A stretch of 25,299 nt of DNA from an uncultured Oxalobacter sp. (GTDB lineage Bacteria; Pseudomonadota; Gammaproteobacteria; Burkholderiales; Burkholderiaceae_D): positions 1 through 25,299 of the forward strand of contig CAKRSU010000028.1 in assembly GCA_934401755.1 (NCBI GenBank), written 5' to 3'. Shown piece after piece: positions 8,250 through 16,383 of this stretch (positions within the stretch are counted from its first letter, which is position 1; each line of letters starts with the position of its first letter). Position numbers and translations under genes: made by a program. The notes under the pieces are model-generated. The model made no database searches, was not told the origin of the DNA, and saw only the letters and a list, made by a program, of their open reading frames with translations.

Positions 8250-8379
8250 AGTATTTTTGACAAAGAAGCATTCACACCAAAAACCGCTTGGTGTCATAAT
8301 AATCGATAAAAATTGCCTTAACTGAGAATAGTCGGCACCATAATTAGAAACCTATTGTTTCTTTTGCCTCATATTTTAA

Positions 8380-9162
8380 ATGAACCAACAAAAAACTGAC
8401 ACATCCATTTTTCAGACACTACGTTTTGTCCTCGTAGAAACGAGTCATCCGGGCAACGTGGGCGCTGCCGCTCGTGCGATTAAAACCATGGGATTTAAAA
8501 AACTCATTCTTGTTAATCCCCGATTTAACAATGTGCTTACCCACCCTGATGCACAAGCGTTAGCCAGTGGCGCTCTTGATATTTTGGAAAATACCCAAAT
8601 TACCGATTCAATCGATGAAGCGCTTAACGGCTGTACGCAAGCAGCTGCTGTCACTGCACGCCTTAGAGAATTTTCTCCTAAAGTTTTAACCCCGAGACAA
8701 TTTGCCGAGACACTCTCCTTTCCTTATCCACAAGCCTTAATCTTTGGCAGTGAACGATATGGACTGCCTAATCATATTGTTGAGCAGTGTCAGACCTTGA
8801 TTCATATTCCAACTAGCCAAGCGCACACTTCGCTTAATTTAGCGCAAGCTGTTCAAGTTTTAGCTTATGAATGCCGAATGTCTCTATTAGCATCCCGTCA
8901 GTCCCATGATTTGCCCCCTTTAAATCATTTTAAAGGGACGCCTGCAACCATCGAACAAATTAATGAGATGTTCAAACATTTAGAAAAAGCATTGATCGAT
9001 GCCCAATTTCTCAATCCTCAAAATCCCAAAAAATTAATGCCACGATTAAGACGCCTCTTTTCTCGATGCGCTTTAGAAACCGAAGAAATCAATATCATTC
9101 GAGGTATTGCAAAGCAACTTGAACTATTAGCCAATCCTAAAAAGTCTTCGCCTCAAAAATAA
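8380..9162 (+). CDS. trmJ: tRNA (Cm32/Um32) 2'-O-methyltransferase TrmJ
   Basis: 260 aa SpoU/TrmH-type (SPOUT) enzyme that 2'-O-methylates position 32 of tRNA anticodon loops using S-adenosylmethionine. All three knot motifs are visible: ETSHPGNVGAAARAIKTMG (residues ~20-38), IFGSERYGLPN (~121-131) and SLNLAQAVQVLAYE (~147-160). The C-terminal extension (~170-255) fits TrmJ rather than TrmL, which is shorter. It is divergent from suhB, a common betaproteobacterial arrangement, and ends in a stem-loop. The ATG at 8380 has no clear ribosome site, with only A/T just upstream. Confidence 0.93.
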   Translation: MNQQKTDTSIFQTLRFVLVETSHPGNVGAAARAIKTMGFKKLILVNPRFNNVLTHPDAQALASGALDILENTQITDSIDEALNGCTQAAAVTARLREFSPKVLTPRQFAETLSFPYPQALIFGSERYGLPNHIVEQCQTLIHIPTSQAHTSLNLAQAVQVLAYECRMSLLASRQSHDLPPLNHFKGTPATIEQINEMFKHLEKALIDAQFLNPQNPKKLMPRLRRLFSRCALETEEINIIRGIAKQLELLANPKKSSPQK

Positions 9163-9212
9163 GCCTTTATTTTTAATTTTCCCCGAAATTTTAAAATGAG
9201 GCTTTATTTTTT
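9156..9212 (+). terminator. Probable terminator of trmJ
   Basis: AAAATAAGCCT overlapping the trmJ stop pairs, with one bulged base, with GAGGCTTTATTTT at 9198-9210, and an inner AATTTT/AAATTTT pair extends the fold. A T-rich tail follows. It separates trmJ from the ribosomal protein operon promoter. Confidence 0.6.
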
Positions 9213-9215
9213 CAA

Positions 9216-9244
9216 TTGTTTTAAGGCCATAAAACTGATAGAAT
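9216..9244 (+). promoter_or_regulatory. Probable sigma70 promoter of the rpsF operon
   Basis: TTGTTT (9216-9221) and TAGAAT (9239-9244, 5 of 6 to consensus) are 17 bp apart. The predicted start near 9251 gives a leader of about 65 bases before rpsF. Confidence 0.6.
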
Positions 9245-9257
9245 TTAGAGTTTCTTC

Positions 9258-9292
9258 TTCCCGTACCTGACTCGACGCTGGGGCGGGCATAT
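9258..9292 (+). ncRNA. Possible S6:S18 leader element (autoregulatory)
   Basis: The leader can form a stem with CCCG (9260-9263) and CGGG (9284-9287), plus inner CC/GG pairs around TGACTCGACGCT. The S6:S18 protein complex is known to bind rpsF leaders through a CCG-containing hairpin in many bacteria. Position and the CCG agree, but I cannot confirm the consensus by eye. Confidence 0.4.
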
Positions 9293-9316
9293 TTTTAACG
9301 TCCAAAAGGAGTACAC

Positions 9317-9676
9317 ATGCGTCATTACGAAATCGTTTTCATCGTCCATCCGGATCAAAGCGAACAAGTTCCGGCTATGATTGAACGATATAAGAATAAC
9401 GTCATCTCAAAAGGTGGCAAAATTCATCGTGTTGAAGATTGGGGCCGTCGCCAATTGGCTTACATGATTAATAAATTTGCCAAAGCACACTATGTTTTGA
9501 TGAACATTGAATGTGATAGCGAAACATTAAATGAATTGGAAACCGCATTCAAATTCAACGATGCCATTTTACGTCATCTGACTATCAAGATGAAACACGC
9601 TGAAACAGGTCCATCCCCAATGATGAAATCTGCTCAGAAAGAAGAAACTAAAGCCCCTGCAGAACAATCTGCTTAA
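9317..9676 (+). CDS. rpsF: 30S ribosomal protein S6
   Basis: 119 aa beginning [20 protein letters not shown], the classic bS6 N-terminus; residues ~58-75 ([20 protein letters not shown]) form the S18-contacting half of the ferredoxin-like fold. The C-terminal tail from ~98 is charged and variable, as is normal. A strong AAAGGAG lies 6 bases before the ATG. First gene of rpsF-priB-rpsR-rplI. Confidence 0.98.
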   Translation: MRHYEIVFIVHPDQSEQVPAMIERYKNNVISKGGKIHRVEDWGRRQLAYMINKFAKAHYVLMNIECDSETLNELETAFKFNDAILRHLTIKMKHAETGPSPMMKSAQKEETKAPAEQSA

Positions 9677-9704
9677 TATGGGGAAATGGAAATAGGAGGT
9701 TTTT

Positions 9705-10013
9705 CTGATATTTGATAATAAGCTCGAATTAACGGCAAGTATCGCTGAGCGTGCTTCTCTTCGTTATACACCTGCTGGTATTTCCGTGCTTTCAATGACT
9801 CTTTTGCATCAATCGATACAAACAGAAGCGACAACTCCAAGGAAAATTGATTTATTAGTGCCTGCAATTGCAATCGGAAATATTGCAACTCAGATTGAGA
9901 CAATTCCTAGCGATCGTTTGTATCACTTTGAAGGATTTATCTCTCAAAAGAGTTTAAAAAATCAGAACCTACTCTTTCACATTACAAGTTTCACGACGAT
10001 AGAATCTATTTAA
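9705..10013 (+). CDS. priB: Primosomal replication protein N (PriB), non-ATG start
   Basis: 102 aa if begun at CTG 9705. PriB is a small OB-fold, ssDNA-binding dimer that stimulates PriA during restart of stalled replication forks. Family blocks are clear: [19 protein letters not shown] near the N-terminus and [20 protein letters not shown] toward the C-terminus; position between rpsF and rpsR is typical of beta- and gammaproteobacteria. A near-perfect AGGAGG sits at 9694-9699, but no in-frame ATG, GTG or TTG follows within range. The nearest in-frame candidates are CTG at 9705 (5-base spacing) and ATA at 9708 (8-base spacing). The next standard start, GTG 9786, would delete the first strand of the OB fold including RYTPAG, so a rare start codon is the best reading. 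Confidence 0.88.
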   Translation: MIFDNKLELTASIAERASLRYTPAGISVLSMTLLHQSIQTEATTPRKIDLLVPAIAIGNIATQIETIPSDRLYHFEGFISQKSLKNQNLLFHITSFTTIESI

Positions 10014-10038
10014 ATTTGAAATACAGGAGCCGAAAAAA

Positions 10039-10323
10039 ATGGCATTTGGTAAAAAATTTGACAAAAATAAAAATAAAGACAAACGTAAACAGCAGAACCC
10101 TTTATTCAAACGTAAAAAATTCTGCCGTTTCACCGTAGCGAAAGTTGAACAGATCGATTATAAAGATATTGATACTCTGAAAGACTTTATTCAAGAAAAC
10201 TGCAAGATTATGCCGGCTCGTCTAACTGGTACAAAAGCGCATTATCAGCGTCAGCTTGATACCGCCATTAAACGTGCCCGTTTTCTGGCTTTGCTCCCTT
10301 ATACTTCCCTGCATTCCGCATAA
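10039..10323 (+). CDS. rpsR: 30S ribosomal protein S18
   Basis: 94 aa. The bS18 core is clear: [20 protein letters not shown], then [20 protein letters not shown] and [21 protein letters not shown] short Lys-rich N-terminus precedes it. AGGAG lies 10 bases before the ATG. It pairs with S6 on the 30S platform and is encoded 25 bp after priB. Confidence 0.98.
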   Translation: MAFGKKFDKNKNKDKRKQQNPLFKRKKFCRFTVAKVEQIDYKDIDTLKDFIQENCKIMPARLTGTKAHYQRQLDTAIKRARFLALLPYTSLHSA

Positions 10324-10358
10324 TTTTGTCGATTATCTAAGCAATATTGGAGAAGAAT

Positions 10359-10811
10359 ATGCAAGTAATTTTATTAGAAAAAGTCGGCAATCTTGGTAAT
10401 CTCGGTGATGTCGTCAAAGTTAAAGATGGTTATGCTCGTAATTTTCTGATTCCTCAGCGTATTGCCCGTCGCGCAACGGCCGCTGCTATTGAAGAATTTG
10501 AAACAAAACGTGCAGAACTTGAAGCAGCGGCTGCTGCAAAACTCGCACAGGCTCAAGAACAAGGCGAAAAACTCGCTGGCTTGACCGTTCAGATTTTGCA
10601 AAAATCCGGTGTCGATGGTCGTTTGTTTGGTTCTGTTACCAACTTTGATATCGCAGAAGCTTTAACGAAACAAGGATTTGATATTCATAAAGCACAGGTT
10701 CGTCTGCCACAAGGTCCATTTAAATCTGTGGGTGATTATCCAGTATCTATCGCATTGCATTCTGATGTGGTTGTCGATATCACGGTATCTGTATTGGGTG
10801 AACACGTTTAA
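10359..10811 (+). CDS. rplI: 50S ribosomal protein L9
   Basis: 150 aa from ATG 10359, preceded by GGAGAAG; this start gives the family N-terminus [19 protein letters not shown]. The signature [17 protein letters not shown] follows, then the long connecting helix (residues ~45-75, Ala/Glu/Lys-rich) and the C-terminal domain. L9 binds 23S rRNA at the L1 stalk base and helps reading-frame fidelity. Last gene of the operon; a bidirectional terminator lies 34 bases downstream. Confidence 0.98.
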   Translation: MQVILLEKVGNLGNLGDVVKVKDGYARNFLIPQRIARRATAAAIEEFETKRAELEAAAAAKLAQAQEQGEKLAGLTVQILQKSGVDGRLFGSVTNFDIAEALTKQGFDIHKAQVRLPQGPFKSVGDYPVSIALHSDVVVDITVSVLGEHV

Positions 10812-10844
10812 TACGCCGACCAATCGGAAATAAAACCCTTAATT

Positions 10845-10876
10845 AAAATGCCCTGCAGTTTTTGCAGGGCATTTCT
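10845..10876. terminator. Bidirectional Rho-independent terminator
   Basis: Perfect 12-bp stem (AAATGCCCTGCA at 10846-10857, TGCAGGGCATTT at 10863-10874) with loop GTTTT, lying between the convergent rplI and hom genes. T-rich tracts flank both sides. Confidence 0.92.
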
Positions 10877-10900
10877 CATTTCATGATCATTGAAATTACT

Positions 10901-12211
10901 TTATAGTAATTCTTCCAACCTGATTCTTGTGACATTTCCCATCACAGTCGGAAGGCATTCTATTTTCTCAATTGCCGCATTCATATTCTTTTCTTGTGTT
11001 TGGTGCGTCAAAATTACAATATCTACCAACGTTTCTCCTTCTGAAGGTTCTTTCTGAAGGAATGCATCAATCGAAATGCCAAGATCCGCTAAAATTCTCG
11101 TGATATCAGCAAGCACCCCAGGTTTATCTTCGACTTGAAGTCTTAAGTAGTAACTGGTTGTCACTTCATCAATGGAAAGTATTGGGGTATCCTTCATGGC
11201 ATCCGGCTGAAAAGCCAAATAAGGAACCCGATGTTCAGGATCGACAGAATCCACACGAGCAATATCCACTAAATCCGCAATAACAGCCGAAGCAGTCGGT
11301 TCAGACCCCGCGCCTTTTCCATAATACAAGGTTGCTCCAACCGCATCACTATTAACCAATACGGCGTTCATTGCCCCTTCAACATTGGCAATTAAGCGCT
11401 TAGCAGGAATTAAGGTCGGATGAACACGAAGCTCAATCCCATTTGCCATTCGTTTGGTAATCCCTAACAACTTAATGCGATAGCCTAATTGTTCGGCATA
11501 TTTAATATCCACGGATTCGAGCTGAGTAATCCCTTCAATATATGCTTTTTCAAATTGAACCGGCACCCCAAACGCAATGGCCGACATAATGGTCGCTTTA
11601 TGAGCCGCATCAAATCCTTCAATATCGAAAGTAGGATCCGCTTCTGCATATCCGAGTGATTGCGCTTCTTTTAAAACCGTATCAAAATCCAATCCCTTTT
11701 CGCGCATCCCTGACAAAATGAAATTGGTGGTTCCATTAATAATGCCGGCAATCCATTCGATCCGGTTAGCGGTTAACCCTTCACGAAGTGCTTTAATAAT
11801 TGGAATACCACCAGCGACTGATGCTTCAAAAGCAACGATGACTCGTTTTTTCTGAGCAGCTGCAAAAATTTCATTCCCATGAACGGCTAATAAGGCTTTA
11901 TTGGCCGTTACAACATGCTTCCCATTTTCAATTGCTTTAAGCACAAAATCTTTAGCAACGGTATATCCCCCAATTAATTCAACCACAATATCAATATCTG
12001 GGTTATTAACCAGTAAATTGCCATCAGCAACGACATCACAGGCTCCGTTGACAATGCTTTTTGCACGTTCAACATCACGGTCTGCTACCATTACCACTTT
12101 AATTTCACGCCCAGCTCGTCCTAAAATTTCTTTCTGGTTGCGCTTTAAGACATTAAATGTTCCGGAACCAACCGTTCCTAATCCAAGAATACCAACTCTA
12201 ACAGGCTTCAT
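10901..12211 (-). CDS. hom: Homoserine dehydrogenase
   Basis: 436 aa monofunctional enzyme reducing aspartate semialdehyde to homoserine (threonine/methionine pathway), NAD(P)H-dependent, cytosolic. The Rossmann motif GILGLGTVGSGT is at residues 8-19. The catalytic domain carries AGIINGTTNFIL and GYAEADPTFDIEGFDAAHK. A C-terminal ACT domain (~350-436, starting YYLRLQVEDKPGVLADITRI) suggests threonine feedback inhibition. It begins 18 bp after alaA on the same strand, the usual betaproteobacterial pair. Confidence 0.97.
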   Translation of the reverse strand: MKPVRVGILGLGTVGSGTFNVLKRNQKEILGRAGREIKVVMVADRDVERAKSIVNGACDVVADGNLLVNNPDIDIVVELIGGYTVAKDFVLKAIENGKHVVTANKALLAVHGNEIFAAAQKKRVIVAFEASVAGGIPIIKALREGLTANRIEWIAGIINGTTNFILSGMREKGLDFDTVLKEAQSLGYAEADPTFDIEGFDAAHKATIMSAIAFGVPVQFEKAYIEGITQLESVDIKYAEQLGYRIKLLGITKRMANGIELRVHPTLIPAKRLIANVEGAMNAVLVNSDAVGATLYYGKGAGSEPTASAVIADLVDIARVDSVDPEHRVPYLAFQPDAMKDTPILSIDEVTTSYYLRLQVEDKPGVLADITRILADLGISIDAFLQKEPSEGETLVDIVILTHQTQEKNMNAAIEKIECLPTVMGNVTRIRLEELL

Positions 12212-12229
12212 TTCTTTTTATTTCAATTC

Positions 12230-13513
12230 TTAAACAATACGTAATTCTTTTTTCTGAGCATTTCCATATTTCTCAATAGCAAGCTGCTCCGTTCCAAATT
12301 TCTTTCTCAGATATTCGAGATAATTCGCAATACGACCTATTGCCAATTTCAGATCATCAGAGTCTGGCAAAAAGGTAATCCGGAAATGATCTGGAGCAAT
12401 CCAATTAAAGCCGGTTCCTTGAACGATCAATACTTTTTCACGTTCCAATAATTCATAAGCAAATTGTCGATCATCTTGGATCGGGTAAATATCCGGATCT
12501 AATCGTGGGAAAAGATAAAGTGCCCCCTTTGCCTGAACACAAGTGACCCCAGGAATATCTGTCAATAATTTATGCGCCAATGTACGCTGCCGTTCAAGAC
12601 GCCCACCTGGTGCGACTAAATCATTAATACTTTGATATCCCCCAAGCGCCGCTTGAATTGCAAATTGCCCGGGAACATTGGAACACAATCGCATCGAAGA
12701 AAGCATTTTAAGCCCGGTAATATAATCTTGAGCATGTTGCTTTTCTCCAGAGACAATCATCCAACCCACACGATAACCACAGGCACGATAATTCTTTGAA
12801 AGTCCATTTAATGTCAAACAAAGCACATCACTCGCTAAAGAGGCAATCGAAGTATGCACACTCCCATCATAAAGGCACTTATCATAAATTTCATCAGCAA
12901 ATATAATTAACTGGTATTTTCGAGCTAATTCAACGATCTGCTTTAATAACGATTCAGAATACAATGCCCCTGTTGGATTATTCGGATTAATCACCACAAT
13001 GGCTTTTGTTTGAGGGGTAATCTTTGATTCGATATCCGCAATATCAGGCATCCAATGATTTGACTCATCACAAATATAATGAACAGCTTTGCCACCAGCT
13101 AGCGTCACTGATGCCGTCCATAATGGGTAATCCGGCGTTGGAACAAGCACTTCATCACCATTATCTAGCAAGGCTTGCATACCCATTACGATCAATTCTG
13201 AAGCGCCATTTCCAATATAAATATCATCAATGGTCACTTTATCGATCTGCTTTTGCTGAGAATACTGCATAATCGCTTTACGCGCAGAAAACATTCCCTT
13301 CGAATCGGAATACGCTGATGCGTTCTGCATGTTCTTGATCATGTCTCGAACCAATTCTTCTGGGGGTTCAAAACCAAAAACACCGACATTGCCAATATTA
13401 AGCTTAATGATCTTTTGACCTTCGTCTTCCATTTGTCTCGCCTTTTCAAGAACAGGACCACGAATGTCATAACAAACATTAGCTAACTTCTTTGATTTGT
13501 CAATTGAACGCAT
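12230..13513 (-). CDS. alaA: Alanine/glutamate-pyruvate aminotransferase AlaA
   Basis: 427 aa, class I/II PLP-dependent aminotransferase close to E. coli AlaA throughout: VCYDIRGPVLEKA near the N-terminus, DIYIGNGASELIV, VINPNNPTGALYS, FADEIYDKCLYD, and the Schiff-base lysine K240 in LNGLSKNYRACGYRVGW. It makes alanine from pyruvate using glutamate. One oddity: the substrate-loop block normally read as GNPAPFGF is GNVGVFGF here (residues 41-48), losing a conserved proline. The C-terminal tail (~405-427) is longer and charged. It is followed by hom after 18 bp and probably co-transcribed. The promoter should lie in 13514-13702, where I see only weak candidates and no gene. Confidence 0.93.
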   Translation of the reverse strand: MRSIDKSKKLANVCYDIRGPVLEKARQMEDEGQKIIKLNIGNVGVFGFEPPEELVRDMIKNMQNASAYSDSKGMFSARKAIMQYSQQKQIDKVTIDDIYIGNGASELIVMGMQALLDNGDEVLVPTPDYPLWTASVTLAGGKAVHYICDESNHWMPDIADIESKITPQTKAIVVINPNNPTGALYSESLLKQIVELARKYQLIIFADEIYDKCLYDGSVHTSIASLASDVLCLTLNGLSKNYRACGYRVGWMIVSGEKQHAQDYITGLKMLSSMRLCSNVPGQFAIQAALGGYQSINDLVAPGGRLERQRTLAHKLLTDIPGVTCVQAKGALYLFPRLDPDIYPIQDDRQFAYELLEREKVLIVQGTGFNWIAPDHFRITFLPDSDDLKLAIGRIANYLEYLRKKFGTEQLAIEKYGNAQKKELRIV

Positions 13514-13702
13514 TTTATGCTCACTCAGAATTAGTCAAACAAATCCCTAATAAGAGGGGAAAATATCATTGTGACGATTTGACTTCGAATAATCAAGTAT
13601 CTCCCCAAAAATTCAGTATTCATTGACAATCATCTTTTGAATTTTCAGGTTACTCAATTAACTAACAAACAATCGGTCAATCCTTTAACGACCAGTTATC
13701 GA

Positions 13703-14167
13703 TTATGGATGAAGTTTTAAATTTGAAATGGTTAAAAGAACCTCATTGATATGACCATCTACTTTGACATTTCGCCATTCATGAACGAGCTCTCCTTTGG
13801 CATTAATCAAAAAAGTACTCCGCTCAATACCTCGATAGACTCTGCCATAACGCTTTTTATCTTTAATGACGCCAAATTGGTGACAAAGGATTTCTTCGGG
13901 ATCAGCAATTAACGGAAAAGGTAAATTAAGTTTTTTAGAAAAATTTTCATGCGATTTCAAACTATCTCGACTGATTCCGACAACTTCTGTATTTGCCTTC
14001 AAAAAATCGGAATAAGCATCTCGAAATCCGATAGTTTCCATGGTACAGCCCGGTGTATTGTCTTTCGGATAAAAATACAGCACCAAATTCTTTCCACGAT
14101 AATCCTGAAGACGAAAAGATCCGATTGTCGCGTCTGCTGAAAAATCAGGAATACTTTCATTCATCAT
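13703..14167 (-). CDS. bcp: Peroxiredoxin, Bcp/PrxQ type
   Basis: 154 aa thiol peroxidase that reduces peroxides in the cytosol. The peroxidatic cysteine is in YPKDNTPGCTMETIGFRD (Cys41). In most Bcp proteins a resolving cysteine sits five residues later; here that position is Ile46, so this looks like a PrxQ variant lacking it, perhaps 1-Cys or using Cys elsewhere (EILCHQFG). The conserved arginine block YRGIERSTFLIN is present. Two adjacent ATG codons (14167, 14164) follow AGGTG; either could start translation. It stands 96 bp downstream of crcB and may share its transcript. Confidence 0.92.
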   Translation of the reverse strand: MMNESIPDFSADATIGSFRLQDYRGKNLVLYFYPKDNTPGCTMETIGFRDAYSDFLKANTEVVGISRDSLKSHENFSKKLNLPFPLIADPEEILCHQFGVIKDKKRYGRVYRGIERSTFLINAKGELVHEWRNVKVDGHINEVLLTISNLKLHP

Positions 14168-14260
14168 AATCACCTAAACATCCATTAATCGTTTGATTTA
14201 AATACCACCCATATTCATGCGAATTTATGACTCTTTTTCTCATATTTTTCCGATGGAAAG

Positions 14261-14638
14261 TCATGAACCCGAAAAGAGCTTATACGTTGCAATTCCCATT
14301 AAACATAACAAAATAGCACCTGCGACATGTAAGAGTAATTGAACCGCCATCCAAATATATTCACCACGCTGCAATAACAAAACCGTCTCTGAGGAAAAGG
14401 TCGAAAATGTCGTCAATCCCCCCATAAATCCTGTAATAATGAATAATTTCCATTCCGGACTGATCTGAGGATGTCCATTAAAAAAAGCCGATGCGATTCC
14501 AATGAAATAGCCACCGACTAAATTAGCGGCTAATGTACCAAGCGGGATCATGCCATGAAGATGATTTAAAAAATTTCCGAGTAGCCATCTTAGCCAAGCG
14601 CCACATGCCGCACCAATACCGATTGCCATCCAACTCAT
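14261..14638 (-). CDS. crcB: Fluoride channel FluC/CrcB
   Basis: 125 aa, four predicted membrane helices, the size of a single Fluc subunit that forms a dual-topology dimer exporting fluoride. Diagnostic residues are present: GAWLRWLLG near the N-terminus, GTLAANLVGGYFIG (pore Asn), and GFMGGLTTFSTFSSE with the Na-site and Phe-box segment. No fluoride riboswitch is visible; only 37 bases separate it from moaE upstream, so it probably rides on the upstream transcript. Confidence 0.95.
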   Translation of the reverse strand: MSWMAIGIGAACGAWLRWLLGNFLNHLHGMIPLGTLAANLVGGYFIGIASAFFNGHPQISPEWKLFIITGFMGGLTTFSTFSSETVLLLQRGEYIWMAVQLLLHVAGAILLCLMGIATYKLFSGS

Positions 14639-14675
14639 ATTCTTCTTTCTGAGGATTCTATCGTTGTCTCTAAAA

Positions 14676-15134
14676 TTAAATTAACCACTTAGAAGAAGCT
14701 TGATCATCAGATGCTTTTGCTTGAACCCAATGACTGCCTGTTTCTGTTTCTTCTTTCTTCCAAAAAGGCGCTTTTACCTTTAGCATATCCATCAAATACT
14801 CACATGCACAAAAAGCCGCACTGCGATGTTTCGAACAAACAATCACTAATACAATTTGATCCGTTGCTTTAAGCTTTCCCACACGATGGATAATTAGCAC
14901 CTCTAAAATATCCCAACGTTGCCTTGCCTCTTCTTCCAGTTTTTGCAAAACTTTTTCAGTCATTTCTGGATAATGCTCTAATTCCATCGCAAAAACTGCT
15001 TGTTTTCCTGAACCATCCATATCTCTGACGGTTCCTAAAAAGGAAACAATCGCACCGGCTGATGGACATTTTTTTCTTAACTGGGTCAGTTCATCAGAAA
15101 GATTAAAATCTTCTGATTGAATACGAATACTCAT
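14676..15134 (-). CDS. moaE: Molybdopterin synthase catalytic subunit MoaE
   Basis: 152 aa. MoaE uses sulfur from MoaD thiocarboxylate to convert precursor Z (cPMP) to molybdopterin. Visible signatures: AGAIVSFLGTVRDMD (residues ~27-41), the HRVGKL block, SKHRSAAFCACEYLMD and the active-site lysines in KVKAPFWKKEE. No moaD or other moa gene is present here, so it is an isolated member of the pathway in an NAD/fluoride/tRNA-modification cluster. Confidence 0.95.
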   Translation of the reverse strand: MSIRIQSEDFNLSDELTQLRKKCPSAGAIVSFLGTVRDMDGSGKQAVFAMELEHYPEMTEKVLQKLEEEARQRWDILEVLIIHRVGKLKATDQIVLVIVCSKHRSAAFCACEYLMDMLKVKAPFWKKEETETGSHWVQAKASDDQASSKWLI

Positions 15135-15153
15135 AAGTCAAGAAAAAGCGTTT

Positions 15154-15510
15154 CTACTGAGAAATGGCAGCAATCGTTTCTAAAACGGCATTAAATTCAG
15201 GCGGTAATGGGACTTCTTTGACGGTTTTTTGCCATTCAGGTTTAGCACGCAACATATCTAATTGGATATCTAAATTACTAATTAACAACGATAACTGAAA
15301 TAATTTATCTTGGTTTTCCATTGTTTCCATTTGATTAGAACACTCTTCATGCCAAATCTTTAAAAAATCAACCAAATCTTTCCATTCGATTTTGTCTTTC
15401 AATAATGTTTGATTGACCGCATATTCTTTTAAAGCCTCTTCAACACGCTGTTTTGCCAAAACCAATTTTTTAGCCACAATTTCTGCTTTTTCCATATCTG
15501 TTTTTTTCAT
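15154..15510 (-). CDS. Hypothetical protein of 118 aa
   Basis: I do not recognise this family. It has no membrane segment or signal peptide, is highly charged and predicted mostly alpha-helical; residues ~5-30 (Lys/Glu/Val heptad-like) may form a coiled coil. The gene sits tightly between nadC (12 bp upstream) and moaE (19 bp downstream), with codon use like its neighbours, which argues for a real gene. No Shine-Dalgarno sequence precedes the ATG, so translation may depend on coupling to nadC; Met6 is an alternative start. Function cannot be inferred from neighbours alone. Confidence 0.7.
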   Translation of the reverse strand: MKKTDMEKAEIVAKKLVLAKQRVEEALKEYAVNQTLLKDKIEWKDLVDFLKIWHEECSNQMETMENQDKLFQLSLLISNLDIQLDMLRAKPEWQKTVKEVPLPPEFNAVLETIAAISQ

Positions 15511-15522
15511 AATTATTATTGA

Positions 15523-16383
15523 TTAAATAATACGAAGCGAATAATCCGTTGCCTTGATATGCTTCGTCAATTCTCCAATTGAAATACGATCAACACCAGT
15601 CTCTGCAATAGCACGAACCGTCTGTTGATTAATGCCGCCTGATGCTTCAAGCACAATATTGGCAGAATACGTTTTTGCCATTCGAACCGCTTCTCGCATT
15701 TTTTCTAACGAAAAATTATCAAGAAGAATTAATGCTCCCCCCGCTGCAATCGCTTCTTTTAATTGAGACAATGTTTCAACCTCAATTTGAACCGGCACAT
15801 TATGCGCTTTTAACGCTTGAGATAACGCTTGAGAAACACCGCCTGCTGCTGCGATATGATTTTCTTTAATTAAAATACCATCATAGAGCGCAAAACGTTG
15901 GTTATTTCCCCCGCCGATTCGAACGGCATATTTTTGAGCAAGGCGCAATCCTGGAATGGTTTTTCGGGTATCATAAATGCCCGCTTGCGTTCCTTGAACT
16001 AAATCCACATATGTTTTCGTTTTAGACGCAACGCCTGAGAGCAATTGCAGAAAATTTAACGCCGTTCTTTCGCCCGTTAATAAAGATCGAACGGGACCTT
16101 TTAAATGGCAAACTAAACTATTTGCCGCCATAACGTCCCCTTCTTCATAGGCCCAATTAACGGTAATACGATCATCAACATGTTTCATCACCGCTTCAAA
16201 CCAAGGCCCCCCGCACAGTACCGCTTGTTCTCGCACAATGACATCGGCAGAAACGTTTTCATTGTCTTTTAATAATTGAGCCGTCAAATCGCCTGAACCA
16301 ACATCTTCTAATAATGCCAAACGAACATTATGATCAATTTCTTGCTGTAATTTTTCTTGTGACAATACATCTAACTGCTTCAT
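15523..16383 (-). CDS. nadC: Nicotinate-nucleotide pyrophosphorylase (carboxylating)
   Basis: 286 aa from ATG 16383, which overlaps the nadA stop as ATGA; the longer frame to 16470 lies inside nadA and is rejected. It converts quinolinate and PRPP to nicotinate mononucleotide, CO2 and PPi. Signatures: [15 protein letters not shown] near the N-terminus, [38 protein letters not shown] (substrate Arg/Lys), ILIKENHI and the phosphate-binding [12 protein letters not shown], with SIGELTKH near the end. Coupled translation with nadA fits consecutive pathway steps. Confidence 0.97.
   Translation of the reverse strand: MKQLDVLSQEKLQQEIDHNVRLALLEDVGSGDLTAQLLKDNENVSADVIVREQAVLCGGPWFEAVMKHVDDRITVNWAYEEGDVMAANSLVCHLKGPVRSLLTGERTALNFLQLLSGVASKTKTYVDLVQGTQAGIYDTRKTIPGLRLAQKYAVRIGGGNNQRFALYDGILIKENHIAAAGGVSQALSQALKAHNVPVQIEVETLSQLKEAIAAGGALILLDNFSLEKMREAVRMAKTYSANIVLEASGGINQQTVRAIAETGVDRISIGELTKHIKATDYSLRII

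Noticed and set aside
9673..9903. 76-aa minus-strand frame opposite priB
   Set aside because: priB is clearly coding on the plus strand here; the antisense frame has no family features or ribosome site.
14639..14675. Fluoride riboswitch before crcB
   Set aside because: Only 37 bases separate crcB from moaE, too short for the riboswitch, and no matching structure is visible.
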